This document shows, in pieces, positions 25,725 to 34,198 of a DNA stretch of 64,000 nt; the first letter of the stretch is position 1, and the number at the start of each line of letters is the position of its first letter. The notes under the pieces were generated by a model. That model was given only the letters and a program-made list of their open reading frames with translations, was not told the origin of the DNA and ran no database searches. The position numbers and the translations under genes are program-made. Origin of the DNA: Salirhabdus euzebyi. Lineage in GTDB: Bacteria > Bacillota > Bacilli > Bacillales > Alkalibacillaceae. Location: the NCBI RefSeq assembly GCF_014207435.1, contig NZ_JACHGH010000007.1, positions 62,001 through 126,000 of the forward strand, read 5' to 3'.

Positions 25725-25824
25725 TAAAGATGTCAATAATCCCACAATTAAGTGATATTATATAAGTCTAATGTATACTATATGAAAATAGTGATAGTTT
25801 AATGAGTTGGGGGAGGCGTTCAGT

Positions 25825-27645
25825 TTGTTCTGTACATCTTGTGGTCAGGAAGTAAAGAAAGATGCAAAGTTTTGTACCGTTTGTGGTAGCAATATAATAA
25901 AGAAACAAGAAATGGTTATTCATAAAGAAAACCGTTCTAGTAAGAATCAAAAAAGAAAATGGACGAAGAAGCAAAAAATAGGGATTACTAGTTTATTGGG
26001 GGCTCTTGTATTTATAATAGCTGCTTATTTTTTAATAGACTATTTTACAGATAAAGATAGAACAATAGATGCATTTGAAGAGGCGGTTCGTAATAAAAAT
26101 TTAGGAGAAATGGTTTCTATCTTAAATTCATCCGATGAGAAGTTCGTTATAAAAGAGGAGACGGTTCAACCATTTTTGGACTGGTTATCTGAAAATCCGG
26201 ATAATGCAGTGGATATAGTGTCAAGTCTACAAACTCAAGCAACAGCCCTTGATCAAAAGGGTGAAGTGACAGCTATTGGTGAAGTGCAAGAATTAATTCA
26301 GAATAACGTCATTGCTTTAAAAAAAGATGGCAAGTTTTTAGGTTTATTTGATCAATATCAATTAGAAGTGAATCCTGTATACATGGATCTTAGTTCAAGT
26401 TATGGTGGTACAACCTTTTTCTTAGGGGACCAAGAGCTTGGCACACTTCAATCTGATGGTGATACTGTAAGAAGTGGGCCATTATTACCAGGGTACTATA
26501 CATTTATAGCGAAATTAACATCTGACTTTGTAGAATTAGAAAAAGAGGAAACGCTAGAAGTCACAGGAACACAAGATAATTACTTTTCTTTTTCACTAGA
26601 TGCAGAGGAAGTTTATGTGACGACTGATTTAGGGGCTCTAGATGTTGAGGCAGAGCTGTTGGTTAATAATCAACCAGTAAAGTGGAATTTAAATAGTGGA
26701 AATAATGCTTTTGGCCCAGTTCTAACAGATGGCTCTATGCATATGTCTATAAAGGTTATGTTCCCTTGGGGAGAAGTTACCACAGAAGAATTGGTATTGG
26801 ATAACAATCGTATTCATTTTAATATATTGGAACAGTCACAACTAAAAGAAGATGTAGTAGAACTCTCAGAAATGGGATTAACGAGGTACTTGGAAGTAAA
26901 AGCAAATCATTCCGTAAATGGATTAAACCAGGTAACTAAAGACGGAGAAGAAAGCATATTAGATATCATTCAAGCAGATAACAATAATACCTCATGGGTT
27001 CAGTCAAAGCCGATTGGATTTGAAATTTTTCCTGCATCCTACAATATAAGCTTACAAAACGGACAATGGAATCTGTATAGTTTAGTAAGATTAACGGAAG
27101 AAGTTCAGTATAGCGACTATGTTGAAGAAGTGGATACATTGTATAATATGTACTTTCTTTTCAATGAAAGTGAACAAGAATGGAAACTAGAATATATGGA
27201 TTTAAGCAATAGTTTTATTTTTGATTCACCAGAAAAGTATGATTTTTCTTCAGCTAAAACGTATGAAAATGCAAATTATGAAAAGCTTAGCAACGATGAA
27301 TTATCACAGTTGGTTGAAAGAGATTATAGTAACTATCTGTACAGTTTAGTTGATGCTATTAATCAAAATAACTTCAGTATTGTGGAAGATACTTTAAAGG
27401 ACGGAAGCGGACTATACCTATCACAACGCGACTTAGTAGAAAATTTAAATGATAAAGGAATTACCGAAGAAGTGATTGAGTACAAAGTAAACAATATTAC
27501 GCACGATGGAAATGTCATTAAAATAGAGACATATGAGAAAATAAAAATATTTTACGCAGATGGTTCTAATGAAACGCTAGAATATGATTGGATTTATACT
27601 GCAGAAATAATAGATAATGGTTTGAAATTTACGTCAATTGAATAA
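25825..27645 (+). CDS. TcaA/YvbJ-like zinc-ribbon membrane protein
   Basis: 606 residues from TTG 25825, chosen because GGGGGAGG (25809-25816) lies eight bases ahead and the protein then begins directly with the zinc ribbon MFCTSCGQEVKKDAKFCTVCG (four Cys). One membrane helix follows (about 50-70), then a large outer part with repeated Ig-like/TcaA domains and an NTF2-like end (YSNYLYSLVDAINQNNF...). Length and layout match B. subtilis YvbJ (about 605) and staphylococcal TcaA, which affects wall-antibiotic susceptibility. Role here inferred only from family. Monocistronic. Confidence 0.8.
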   Translation: MFCTSCGQEVKKDAKFCTVCGSNIIKKQEMVIHKENRSSKNQKRKWTKKQKIGITSLLGALVFIIAAYFLIDYFTDKDRTIDAFEEAVRNKNLGEMVSILNSSDEKFVIKEETVQPFLDWLSENPDNAVDIVSSLQTQATALDQKGEVTAIGEVQELIQNNVIALKKDGKFLGLFDQYQLEVNPVYMDLSSSYGGTTFFLGDQELGTLQSDGDTVRSGPLLPGYYTFIAKLTSDFVELEKEETLEVTGTQDNYFSFSLDAEEVYVTTDLGALDVEAELLVNNQPVKWNLNSGNNAFGPVLTDGSMHMSIKVMFPWGEVTTEELVLDNNRIHFNILEQSQLKEDVVELSEMGLTRYLEVKANHSVNGLNQVTKDGEESILDIIQADNNNTSWVQSKPIGFEIFPASYNISLQNGQWNLYSLVRLTEEVQYSDYVEEVDTLYNMYFLFNESEQEWKLEYMDLSNSFIFDSPEKYDFSSAKTYENANYEKLSNDELSQLVERDYSNYLYSLVDAINQNNFSIVEDTLKDGSGLYLSQRDLVENLNDKGITEEVIEYKVNNITHDGNVIKIETYEKIKIFYADGSNETLEYDWIYTAEIIDNGLKFTSIE

Positions 27646-27650
27646 AAGTG

Positions 27651-27684
27651 TAAAAGGACTCTGAAACTGTAGAGTCCTTTTTCT
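27651..27684 (+). terminator. Terminator after the TcaA-like gene
   Basis: AAAGGACTCT / AGAGTCCTTT stem with T-run. Confidence 0.88.
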
Positions 27685-27742
27685 ATTAGATGAGAACTAT
27701 TTAAAGGATATTTTAAAAGTTTGGCGAAACCTAACCATTACA

Positions 27743-27836
27743 TTAGAAAAACTTGGCTTGTCGCCAAGTCCTTATGGCGAAAGCCTTAATTTTTCTTATA
27801 CTTTAATCCTTTAACAAATTAAACTTTCTTAAAGTA
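27743..27836 (-). repeat. Dispersed palindromic repeat, copy A
   Basis: About 90 bases nearly identical, in the opposite orientation, to 45487-45577. Contains CTTGGCTTGTCGCCAAG (a small hairpin), CCTTATGGCGAAAGCC and an AAACTTTCTTAAAG end. Non-coding. Lies between the TcaA-like gene and a small minus-strand gene. Confidence 0.9.
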
Positions 27837-27837
27837 T

Positions 27838-27868
27838 AAAAAAAAGCCTGGTTATATAAAACCAGGCA
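27838..27868 (-). terminator. Terminator of the 35-residue membrane peptide gene
   Basis: On the minus strand GCCTGGTTTT / AACCAGGC followed by nine T. Confidence 0.85.
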
Positions 27869-27917
27869 AACGTCATCTTATTAAATTGGAATGGAAAAAA
27901 TGTTGAAAGGAAACTAC

Positions 27918-28025
27918 TTATCCATGCTTGTGCTTTAAGTACTGAGATGTAAGGCGTGTTATAATAATTACTGCAGTGATAATAATAAATCCTAGAGTGA
28001 TAACATCTCGTTCAGGCGTTCCCAT
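27918..28025 (-). CDS. Small membrane peptide, 35 residues
   Basis: Short ORF with ATG at 28025, AAAGGGG ten bases upstream and its own terminator downstream. The peptide is MGTPERDVITLGFIIITAV onward, one membrane helix (about 8-23) ending in the basic tail SQYLKHKHG. No family recognised. Supported by ribosome site, composition and terminator; function unknown. Confidence 0.6.
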   Translation of the reverse strand: MGTPERDVITLGFIIITAVIIITRLTSQYLKHKHG

Positions 28026-28161
28026 GGACTAATACCCCTTTCAAACTTCATTTTGGTAAATCTCCACTAACTATTGATAACACAAAAACCGAAACATACA
28101 AAAAATAAAAAAGTTAATTTGGAAGGGAAATACATTAATTCATTAAAGCTACCTGATTATA

Positions 28162-28302
28162 TTAGTGACGTGGACCTGGCTCGTCTTCTTCGCCAAATAA
28201 TACTATTTCTGCTACTGCAGATTCATCTTCATTAACAACTACATCGGAAAGAGAAACAACTACAGTTATAGCTAAAAGAAACATAAATAATAGACGCTTC
28301 AT
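28162..28302 (-). CDS. Small exported pre-peptide, candidate RRNPP signal precursor
   Basis: 46 residues from ATG 28302, with AAAGGATGAT just upstream and a TATAAT box near 28335 on the minus strand (a longer reading from 28359 would pass through both). Basic start MKRLL, a hydrophobic core to about residue 19, then an acidic mature part ending FGEEDEPGPRH. The size and layout match PapR/Phr/NprX precursors, which are secreted and cut to a 5-10-residue C-terminal signal. It is divergent from a PlcR-like receptor gene 190 bases away. The pairing is inference; an unrelated small secreted peptide is the alternative. Confidence 0.65.
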   Translation of the reverse strand: MKRLLFMFLLAITVVVSLSDVVVNEDESAVAEIVLFGEEDEPGPRH

Positions 28303-28495
28303 TTTTATCATCCTTTCTATAAGTTTATCTATTATAGTTATAACAGATTTTAAAAACATAAGATTTTGTCATTTTAGGCAATTTAGGGCAGAAAATAGTG
28401 TATTATGTTCAAATATGTAGCTCAAACGTCATTCAATATGAAGATAGTAATATTTTATTACAAATTTTTACATTTTATTAAAAAGGATGATTACT

Positions 28496-29395
28496 ATGCT
28501 CATAAGTGGCAATATAGGGGAAAAAATAAAAGACTTAAGAGAATACTATGGTATTTCTCAGAAATCCTTATGTGATGGTATATGCTCTCAAGCCTACATT
28601 AGTAGATTGGAGAAAGGAGAAATAAACGTTTCTGCTGATATATTATTTTTACTATCTAGAAGGTTTGGAATAGATATTAATTTCTTTTTTGAAAATTATA
28701 ATTCACCCCGATCCGAATATATTACATTGACTATTAACTCTATCAGGGATGCCATTAAAAAAAGAGATTACAACCATGTAGAACAAATCGTATCTCTTGA
28801 AATGAAAAATGCTTTATTTACTAATAATTTAGAAGGAAAGCAATTTTTATTATGGAATAAAGGGATTTGCTCATATCATTTGGGAAAAGGTAGAGATAAA
28901 GCATTAGAATATATAAATGAAGCATTGGCCTGTAGTATAACGACGACAAAAAACTACTCGGAGAGAGAAATTGAGATTTTATTAAGTAAGGCAATTATTT
29001 TACTCGAAACAGAGCGTTATTATGAAAGTAAAACTATCTTTGAAGAGTTACTATATGCCTTAACAAAAAATGTACATATTTCTGATGTGAAAATTAATGT
29101 TAGAAGTTATTATAATTATGTTAGGCTACTGATTAAAATAGGACAGTATAAAGAAGCAATTGAAAATGGAGAACAAGGAATATATATTGCACAAAAAAAT
29201 GACCTAATATACTTACAAGGTGAAATATATTTTCAGATAGGACGTTGTTATAGTTATTTAGAGGATAATATAAATGCGTTAGAATTCTTTAAGAAAGCAT
29301 CTTACTGTTTTGATTTAAATCGAGAAGAAAAACTTTATAATCTTGCATTAACCAGAATTGATGAAATACATAACAAAGCAATACCTGAATTATAA
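28496..29395 (+). CDS. PlcR-like HTH-TPR regulator (RRNPP family)
   Basis: 299 residues from ATG 28496 (ribosome site AAAAGGATG; an ATG at 28487 lies inside it). Residues about 5-60 form an Xre-type helix-turn-helix (IGEKIKDLREYYGISQKSLCDG, ICSQAYISRLEKGEINVS). The rest is a stack of about five TPR-like helix pairs with typical A/G and Y positions (ALEYINEALACS, ALEFFKKASYCF). Size and layout equal PlcR (285). Such proteins bind a re-imported signal peptide in the TPR groove and then regulate transcription. No PapR-like gene lies downstream; the divergent small gene is the candidate. Targets unknown. Confidence 0.8.
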   Translation: MLISGNIGEKIKDLREYYGISQKSLCDGICSQAYISRLEKGEINVSADILFLLSRRFGIDINFFFENYNSPRSEYITLTINSIRDAIKKRDYNHVEQIVSLEMKNALFTNNLEGKQFLLWNKGICSYHLGKGRDKALEYINEALACSITTTKNYSEREIEILLSKAIILLETERYYESKTIFEELLYALTKNVHISDVKINVRSYYNYVRLLIKIGQYKEAIENGEQGIYIAQKNDLIYLQGEIYFQIGRCYSYLEDNINALEFFKKASYCFDLNREEKLYNLALTRIDEIHNKAIPEL

Positions 29396-29439
29396 AAAGA
29401 GGGGCAGCAGATAAACTTTTATCTGTTGTCCCTCTTTTA
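29396..29439 (+). terminator. Terminator after PlcR-like gene
   Basis: AAAAGAGGG(G)CA.CAGATAAA / TTTATCTGTTGTCCCTCTTTT, long stem with T-run. The following 200 bases to 29643 show no gene, only an AT-rich promoter region. Confidence 0.9.
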
Positions 29440-29643
29440 AAAAGCATTAAGTAGCAATAATTTTTCTGTAAATAAAACTTTTTATTTGACGTTATTACCT
29501 ATTTTAGTCCTAAAATAAATGATGTCAGTTTATTTTTAAAATTTATATTATGTTTAGCGATTTCCATATCTTACTGAATGAACAAAAAATTAATTAAAAA
29601 GTAAGCTAATAATAAAGAACTATAGACAGAAAGGGGCCTGCAT

Positions 29644-30189
29644 ATGAAAGTTCTTTTTATAAATGGTACAATTATCGGCGATAAAACAAAAACCCTTTTA
29701 AAAGAAACAGAACAATTTTTACGAAACTATAATGACAATTTAAACACACAACAAGTGTTTTTAGAGGATTATGATTTACAGTTTTGTGATGGTCGTCCTG
29801 TAGAAGAGTACAATATAGATACACAAAAGATAATTAAGGAACTGACAGAGGCAGATGGATATGTAATCGCAACACCTGTTTTTCAAGGGTCAATTCCAGG
29901 AACTTTAAAAAACATGTTTGACCTTATATCTCCAGCAGCTATGAGGTATAAACCCGTATCTATTGTAGCTAATGGTGGAACTTTTCAGCATCACTTAGTG
30001 GTTGAAAATCAGCTAAAGCCTATATTAGATTACTTCCGTTGTTTAGTTACGCCAAATTTTGTTTATACACACTCTAGTCACTTTTCTACCCAGAATGAAT
30101 TAATTGATGAAGATGTTAAGGGCAGGTTAAATGAGCTCTCCAAAGTATTTAATGAGTATTTACATTTGAGCCAAAATTTAAGAAGATAG
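29644..30189 (+). CDS. NADPH-dependent FMN reductase (SsuE/Fmn_red family)
   Basis: 181 residues, flavodoxin-like. FMN phosphate loop at the start (LFINGTIIGDKTKTLL), the ATPVFQGSIPGTLKNMFDLI motif that binds the isoalloxazine, and GGTFQHHLVVENQLKPILDYF near the end, typical of SsuE/MsuE-type reductases that feed reduced flavin to monooxygenases. No monooxygenase gene adjoins, so the partner is unknown. Ribosome site AAAGGGG; single gene with its own terminator. Confidence 0.85.
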   Translation: MKVLFINGTIIGDKTKTLLKETEQFLRNYNDNLNTQQVFLEDYDLQFCDGRPVEEYNIDTQKIIKELTEADGYVIATPVFQGSIPGTLKNMFDLISPAAMRYKPVSIVANGGTFQHHLVVENQLKPILDYFRCLVTPNFVYTHSSHFSTQNELIDEDVKGRLNELSKVFNEYLHLSQNLRR

Positions 30190-30192
30190 TAA

Positions 30193-30228
30193 TAAAACGA
30201 GTACCTTTATAAAGGTACTCGTTTTATT
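30193..30228 (+). terminator. Terminator after FMN reductase gene
   Basis: AAAACGAGTACCTTT / AAAGGTACTCGTTTT perfect stem, T-run. Confidence 0.92.
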
Positions 30229-30373
30229 TTGAACATAATTGGGAAAAGTATAAAAAATGGTATAAAGAAGTATATATTTAAGGAATGCGGAGAAAAAGAT
30301 TCCTTTCTGTCATTTTATGTTATAATTATCAGGTTCATATTGAACGCGAACTTATATTTAGAGGAGAGTTGTC

Positions 30374-32194
30374 ATGCAACAGAGACAAGATTTGCGAAAC
30401 ATTGCTATTATCGCCCACGTTGACCATGGAAAAACTACATTAGTTGACCAACTGTTAAAATATTCAGGTACTTTCCGTGAAAACGAGCAAGTAGATGAGC
30501 GTGCAATGGATTCGAATGATTTAGAGAAAGAACGCGGTATTACAATCTTAGCTAAAAATACAGCGATTAACTATAAAGATACACGCATAAATATTTTGGA
30601 TACACCAGGCCACGCAGACTTTGGTGGAGAAGTAGAACGTATCATGAAGATGGTTGATGGTGTTTTACTAGTTGTGGATGCTTATGAAGGGGTTATGCCA
30701 CAAACACGATTTGTACTTAAAAAAGCGTTGGAACAAAAACTAAACCCAGTAGTTGTTCTGAATAAAATTGACCGCCCTAGTGCGAGACCGGCTTATGTTA
30801 TAGACGAAGTATTAGATCTATTTATAGAGCTTGGAGCAGATGATGAACAGCTTGAATTCCCAGTTGTATTTGCTTCAGCCCTACAAGGCACTTCTGGTTA
30901 TGAAGCGGATGAACAGCAAGAGTCTATGGATCCGATTTTTACAACGATCCTTGAGCATGTCCCAGCTCCTGTAGATAATTCAGAAGAACCATTACAATTC
31001 CAAGTAACGTTGCTTGACTACAATGAGTATGTAGGAAGAATTGGAGTTGGACGAGTATTTAGAGGGAAAATTAGAGCAGGACAGCAAGTTGCCATTGTAA
31101 AGAAAGATGGCAAGACGAAGACATTTAGAATTTCTAAGTTGTTTGGTTTTATTGGTTTAAAAAGAATCGAAATTGAAGAAGCAAAAGCAGGAGATATTGT
31201 TGCTGTAGCTGGTTTAGAGGATATTAACGTAGGGGAAACTGTATGTCCAACAGATAATGTTGAAGCTTTGCCTATGTTACGAATTGATGAGCCTACTCTT
31301 CAAATGACATTTTTAGTTAATAATAGTCCGTTTGCTGGTAAAGAGGGTAAATTCGTTACTTCAAGAAAAATTGAAGAGCGTTTATTAACTCAACTCGAAA
31401 CAGATGTAAGTTTAAGGGTTGACCCTACAGCATCACCTGACGCATGGACTGTTTCAGGACGTGGAGAATTACACTTATCGATATTAGTTGAAAACATGCG
31501 TCGTGAAGGCTATGAGCTTCAGTTATCTAAGCCACAAGTTATTATAAAGGAAATAGATGGTGTCAAGTGTGAACCTTACGAGCGAGTTCAAGCCGATGTT
31601 CCTGAAGAGTATACGGGAGCTGTAATTGAATCAATGGGTACAAGAAAAGGCGAAATGCTAGACATGGTGAATCAAGGAAATGGTCAAGTTCGTCTAGAGT
31701 TCAAAATACCTTCAAGAGGCTTGATTGGGTATACGACTGAATTCATGACGCAAACGAGAGGTTTCGGAATTTTGAACCATAGTTTTGATGCATATGAGCC
31801 AGTAACAGCAGGTAATGTTGGAGGCCGTCGCCAAGGTGTGCTTGTTTCCTTAGAAAATGGTAAAGCTACAACCTATAGCATCATGTCTTTAGAGGACAGA
31901 GGGGTTATTTTTGTAGAGCCTGGTACTGAGGTTTACGCTGGTATGATCGTAGGGGAACATAATCGTGAAAATGATTTAACGGTTAACATTACAAGAGAAA
32001 AGCATTTAACAAACGTACGTTCAGCGAATAAAGACCAAACTTCTACAATTAAAAGTGTTAGAAAAATGTCTTTAGAAGAAGCGATTGAATATTTGGATGA
32101 CGACGAATATTGTGAAGTAACGCCTGAATCTATTCGTTTACGTAAGAAGTTATTGAACAAGAGCGAGAGAGAAAAAGCTGCTAAAAAGAAATAA
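30374..32194 (+). CDS. typA: Ribosome-associated GTPase TypA/BipA
   Basis: 606 residues. Translational GTPase that binds the ribosome and aids large-subunit assembly and growth at low temperature. G1 AHVDHGKTTL, switch II DTPGHADFGGEVE, G4 NKIDR, EF-G-like domain V, and the BipA-specific C-terminal domain with GRRQGVLVSLENG and SIMSLEDRGVIFVEPGTEVY. Complete. Ribosome site GAGGAG. Monocistronic, convergent with the beta-oxidation operon. Confidence 0.97.
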   Translation: MQQRQDLRNIAIIAHVDHGKTTLVDQLLKYSGTFRENEQVDERAMDSNDLEKERGITILAKNTAINYKDTRINILDTPGHADFGGEVERIMKMVDGVLLVVDAYEGVMPQTRFVLKKALEQKLNPVVVLNKIDRPSARPAYVIDEVLDLFIELGADDEQLEFPVVFASALQGTSGYEADEQQESMDPIFTTILEHVPAPVDNSEEPLQFQVTLLDYNEYVGRIGVGRVFRGKIRAGQQVAIVKKDGKTKTFRISKLFGFIGLKRIEIEEAKAGDIVAVAGLEDINVGETVCPTDNVEALPMLRIDEPTLQMTFLVNNSPFAGKEGKFVTSRKIEERLLTQLETDVSLRVDPTASPDAWTVSGRGELHLSILVENMRREGYELQLSKPQVIIKEIDGVKCEPYERVQADVPEEYTGAVIESMGTRKGEMLDMVNQGNGQVRLEFKIPSRGLIGYTTEFMTQTRGFGILNHSFDAYEPVTAGNVGGRRQGVLVSLENGKATTYSIMSLEDRGVIFVEPGTEVYAGMIVGEHNRENDLTVNITREKHLTNVRSANKDQTSTIKSVRKMSLEEAIEYLDDDEYCEVTPESIRLRKKLLNKSEREKAAKKK

Positions 32195-32195
32195 A

Positions 32196-32245
32196 GCAAA
32201 AGCCTTGCCTATAGAGGGAATCTCTGTAGACAAGGCTTTTTTGTT
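32196..32245. terminator. Bidirectional terminator, typA / beta-oxidation operon
   Basis: AAAAGCCTTG(TC)TACAGAG-type stem against CTCTGTAGACAAGGCTTTTTT. Confidence 0.88.
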
Positions 32246-33019
32246 TTATTCACCAATAAAATTCGGTGTTCTTTTTTCCATAAAGGCTTTCATACCTTCC
32301 TGGTGATCTTTTGTTTTCCGCATTTTTTGTTGCCCGTTAGTTTCCATTTCCAATACTTTTTCAAGCTCAGGTCTATGGAGCTCTGTGTAAATAAGTTTTG
32401 TTTCAACCATTGCTTTTAATGGATGTTTACTTAACAGATTTATCTTTTCCTTTAGTTCATCTTGGAAGTTACCTGATAAAACATCATCAATTAAACCAAG
32501 TTTGTAAGCTTCTGTGGCAGTTAGTTTTTGTCCTTGCCAAATTAATTTTTTAGCTTTTTCAACACCTAGTCGATTTTTCATAAAGAAATGGCCTCCTCCA
32601 TCAGGAATAAGTCCAATTCCAATAAAATTCATTGCCAATTTTGCATTTTCGTCTGCAAGGACATAATCTGATGCTAGGGCAAAACTCAGTCCTAATCCTG
32701 CAGCAGCACCATTTACTGCACTAACCGTTACTAAAGGCATTGTGTATAGGGTAATAATAATTTCCTTTATTGTATTCATGACAGAGTGAAATCCTGATTC
32801 ATCTGCTTGCTGTAGCATAGTCTTTATATCTCCGCCTGCAGAAAAAGCTTTTCCTTCCCCTGTAATAACTAGAAGTTTGGCATCACTTTCTTTTACTTCT
32901 TTCAATTTAGTGAGTAAGGTGTTTAATAATTCGATGTCCATTGCATTCATGCTACTAGGTCTATTTAAAGTAAGGGTTGCAATATTTTCCTCTATAGATA
33001 GTAAAACGGTATTTGACAT
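32246..33019 (-). CDS. Enoyl-CoA hydratase/isomerase family protein
   Basis: 257 residues, crotonase fold. Oxyanion-hole segments GEGKAFSAGGDIKTML and AVNGAAAGLGLSFALASDYV; a catalytic Glu-equivalent region MNFIGIGLIPDGGG has D/G rather than a canonical Glu pair, so it may be a hydratase or an isomerase. Last gene of the five-gene operon, 19 bases after the thiolase, providing the hydration step between acyl-CoA dehydrogenase and 3-hydroxyacyl-CoA dehydrogenase. Confidence 0.88.
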   Translation of the reverse strand: MSNTVLLSIEENIATLTLNRPSSMNAMDIELLNTLLTKLKEVKESDAKLLVITGEGKAFSAGGDIKTMLQQADESGFHSVMNTIKEIIITLYTMPLVTVSAVNGAAAGLGLSFALASDYVLADENAKLAMNFIGIGLIPDGGGHFFMKNRLGVEKAKKLIWQGQKLTATEAYKLGLIDDVLSGNFQDELKEKINLLSKHPLKAMVETKLIYTELHRPELEKVLEMETNGQQKMRKTKDHQEGMKAFMEKRTPNFIGE

Positions 33020-33038
33020 TTTTTCACCTCATATGGAA

Positions 33039-34196
33039 TTAGTATATTCTTTCAATAACTGCTGCTGTAGCTTGACCATGGCCGATACATATTGTTAACA
33101 AACCATATTTTCCATCCTGTCTTTCTAACTCATGGACTAATGTAGTCATGAGCTTTGTTCCTGTAGCACCAAGTGGATGGCCGAGTGCAATTGCACCACC
33201 ATTTATGTTTACTTTCGACAAATCTACTTTAAGTTCCTTGTGCCAAGCGAGAACAACTGGTGCAAAAGCTTCATTAATTTCGAAAACATCAATATCCTCT
33301 ATTGTTAATCCTGTTCTTGCTAGCACTTTTTTTGTAGCAGGAATTACTCCGTCTAGCATGAAAGTTGGATCAGATCCTACAGCTACTCTGCCAATAATTC
33401 GTGCTTTTGGTTTTAACCCTAATTCTGCTGCCTTGGTAGCTTCCATAAGTAGTATTGCAGCAGCCCCGTCACTCATCTGACTAGCATTGCCAGCTGTTAT
33501 TATCCCGTCGCTCTTAAAAACGGTTTTTAAAGAGGATAAGGCTTCAATAGAAGTTGTTTCTCTTGGACCTTCATCAATAGAAACCGTAATGGTGTTCCCT
33601 TCCTTATCAAGCCCTTCTATATCCATTATTTCTTTTCTAAATTTACCGGTTTTCGTAGCATGAATAGCTCTTCTATGGCTTTCTAAAGCGTATTGATCTA
33701 CGTCATCCCTAGTTAAATGATATTTTTCTGCAATACGTTCAGCCGAAACGCCTTGATGAATAAATTCATATTTTTCTTTTAAGGATGCGGGTATTGTTTC
33801 CTCGTCACTTCCATCACTTAAAATGGGAACATGACTCATTGACTCCACTCCACCAGCAATGACAATGTCCATATCACCAGCTAATATAGCTTGTGAAGCA
33901 AAGTGGATAGCTTGTTGACCAGATCCACACATTCTGTTTATTTGAACAGAAGGAACTTCAACTGGAAATCCAGCTTCTAAAAGTGCTAGTCTGCCAATGT
34001 TATAACCTTGTTTTGCAATTGGCGTTGCACAACCCATGATAATGTCTTCTACTAAAGCCCTATCTATTCCAGCCCGTCTTACTACTTCACTGAGGTTCTC
34101 GGCAGCAAAATGTACTGGATGTTTTTCGCGAAAAAACCCGCCCTTTTTACCAACTGGTGTTCGAACAGCTTCTACGATGACAACTTCCCGTTCCAT
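33039..34196 (-). CDS. Acetyl-CoA acyltransferase (thiolase, FadA-like)
   Basis: About 385 residues. Catalytic Cys in NRMCGSGQQA, NEAFAP motif, GHPLGATGTKLM and a C-terminal CIGHGQATA loop close to the FadA form. Cleaves 3-ketoacyl-CoA to acetyl-CoA plus shortened acyl-CoA. Start: ATG 34202 forms an ATGA overlap with the previous stop but sits one base from GGGGG; ATG 34196 is seven bases away and preferred. Translation is coupled to the dehydrogenase upstream. Confidence 0.93.
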   Translation of the reverse strand: MEREVVIVEAVRTPVGKKGGFFREKHPVHFAAENLSEVVRRAGIDRALVEDIIMGCATPIAKQGYNIGRLALLEAGFPVEVPSVQINRMCGSGQQAIHFASQAILAGDMDIVIAGGVESMSHVPILSDGSDEETIPASLKEKYEFIHQGVSAERIAEKYHLTRDDVDQYALESHRRAIHATKTGKFRKEIMDIEGLDKEGNTITVSIDEGPRETTSIEALSSLKTVFKSDGIITAGNASQMSDGAAAILLMEATKAAELGLKPKARIIGRVAVGSDPTFMLDGVIPATKKVLARTGLTIEDIDVFEINEAFAPVVLAWHKELKVDLSKVNINGGAIALGHPLGATGTKLMTTLVHELERQDGKYGLLTICIGHGQATAAVIERIY

Positions 34197-34198
34197 CT

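Noticed and set aside
27649..28161. Possible CRISPR or tandem repeat array
   Set aside because: The repeated motif occurs once here and once inverted at 45.5 kb, with no regular spacing or spacers.
28303..28495. PlcR-box (TATG...CATA) in the divergent promoter
   Set aside because: No match to the PlcR box was found; the operator of this regulator remains unknown.
33148..33480. Plus-strand ORF opposite the thiolase gene
   Set aside because: Antisense shadow of a clear thiolase; no ribosome site, composition typical of a reversed coding strand.
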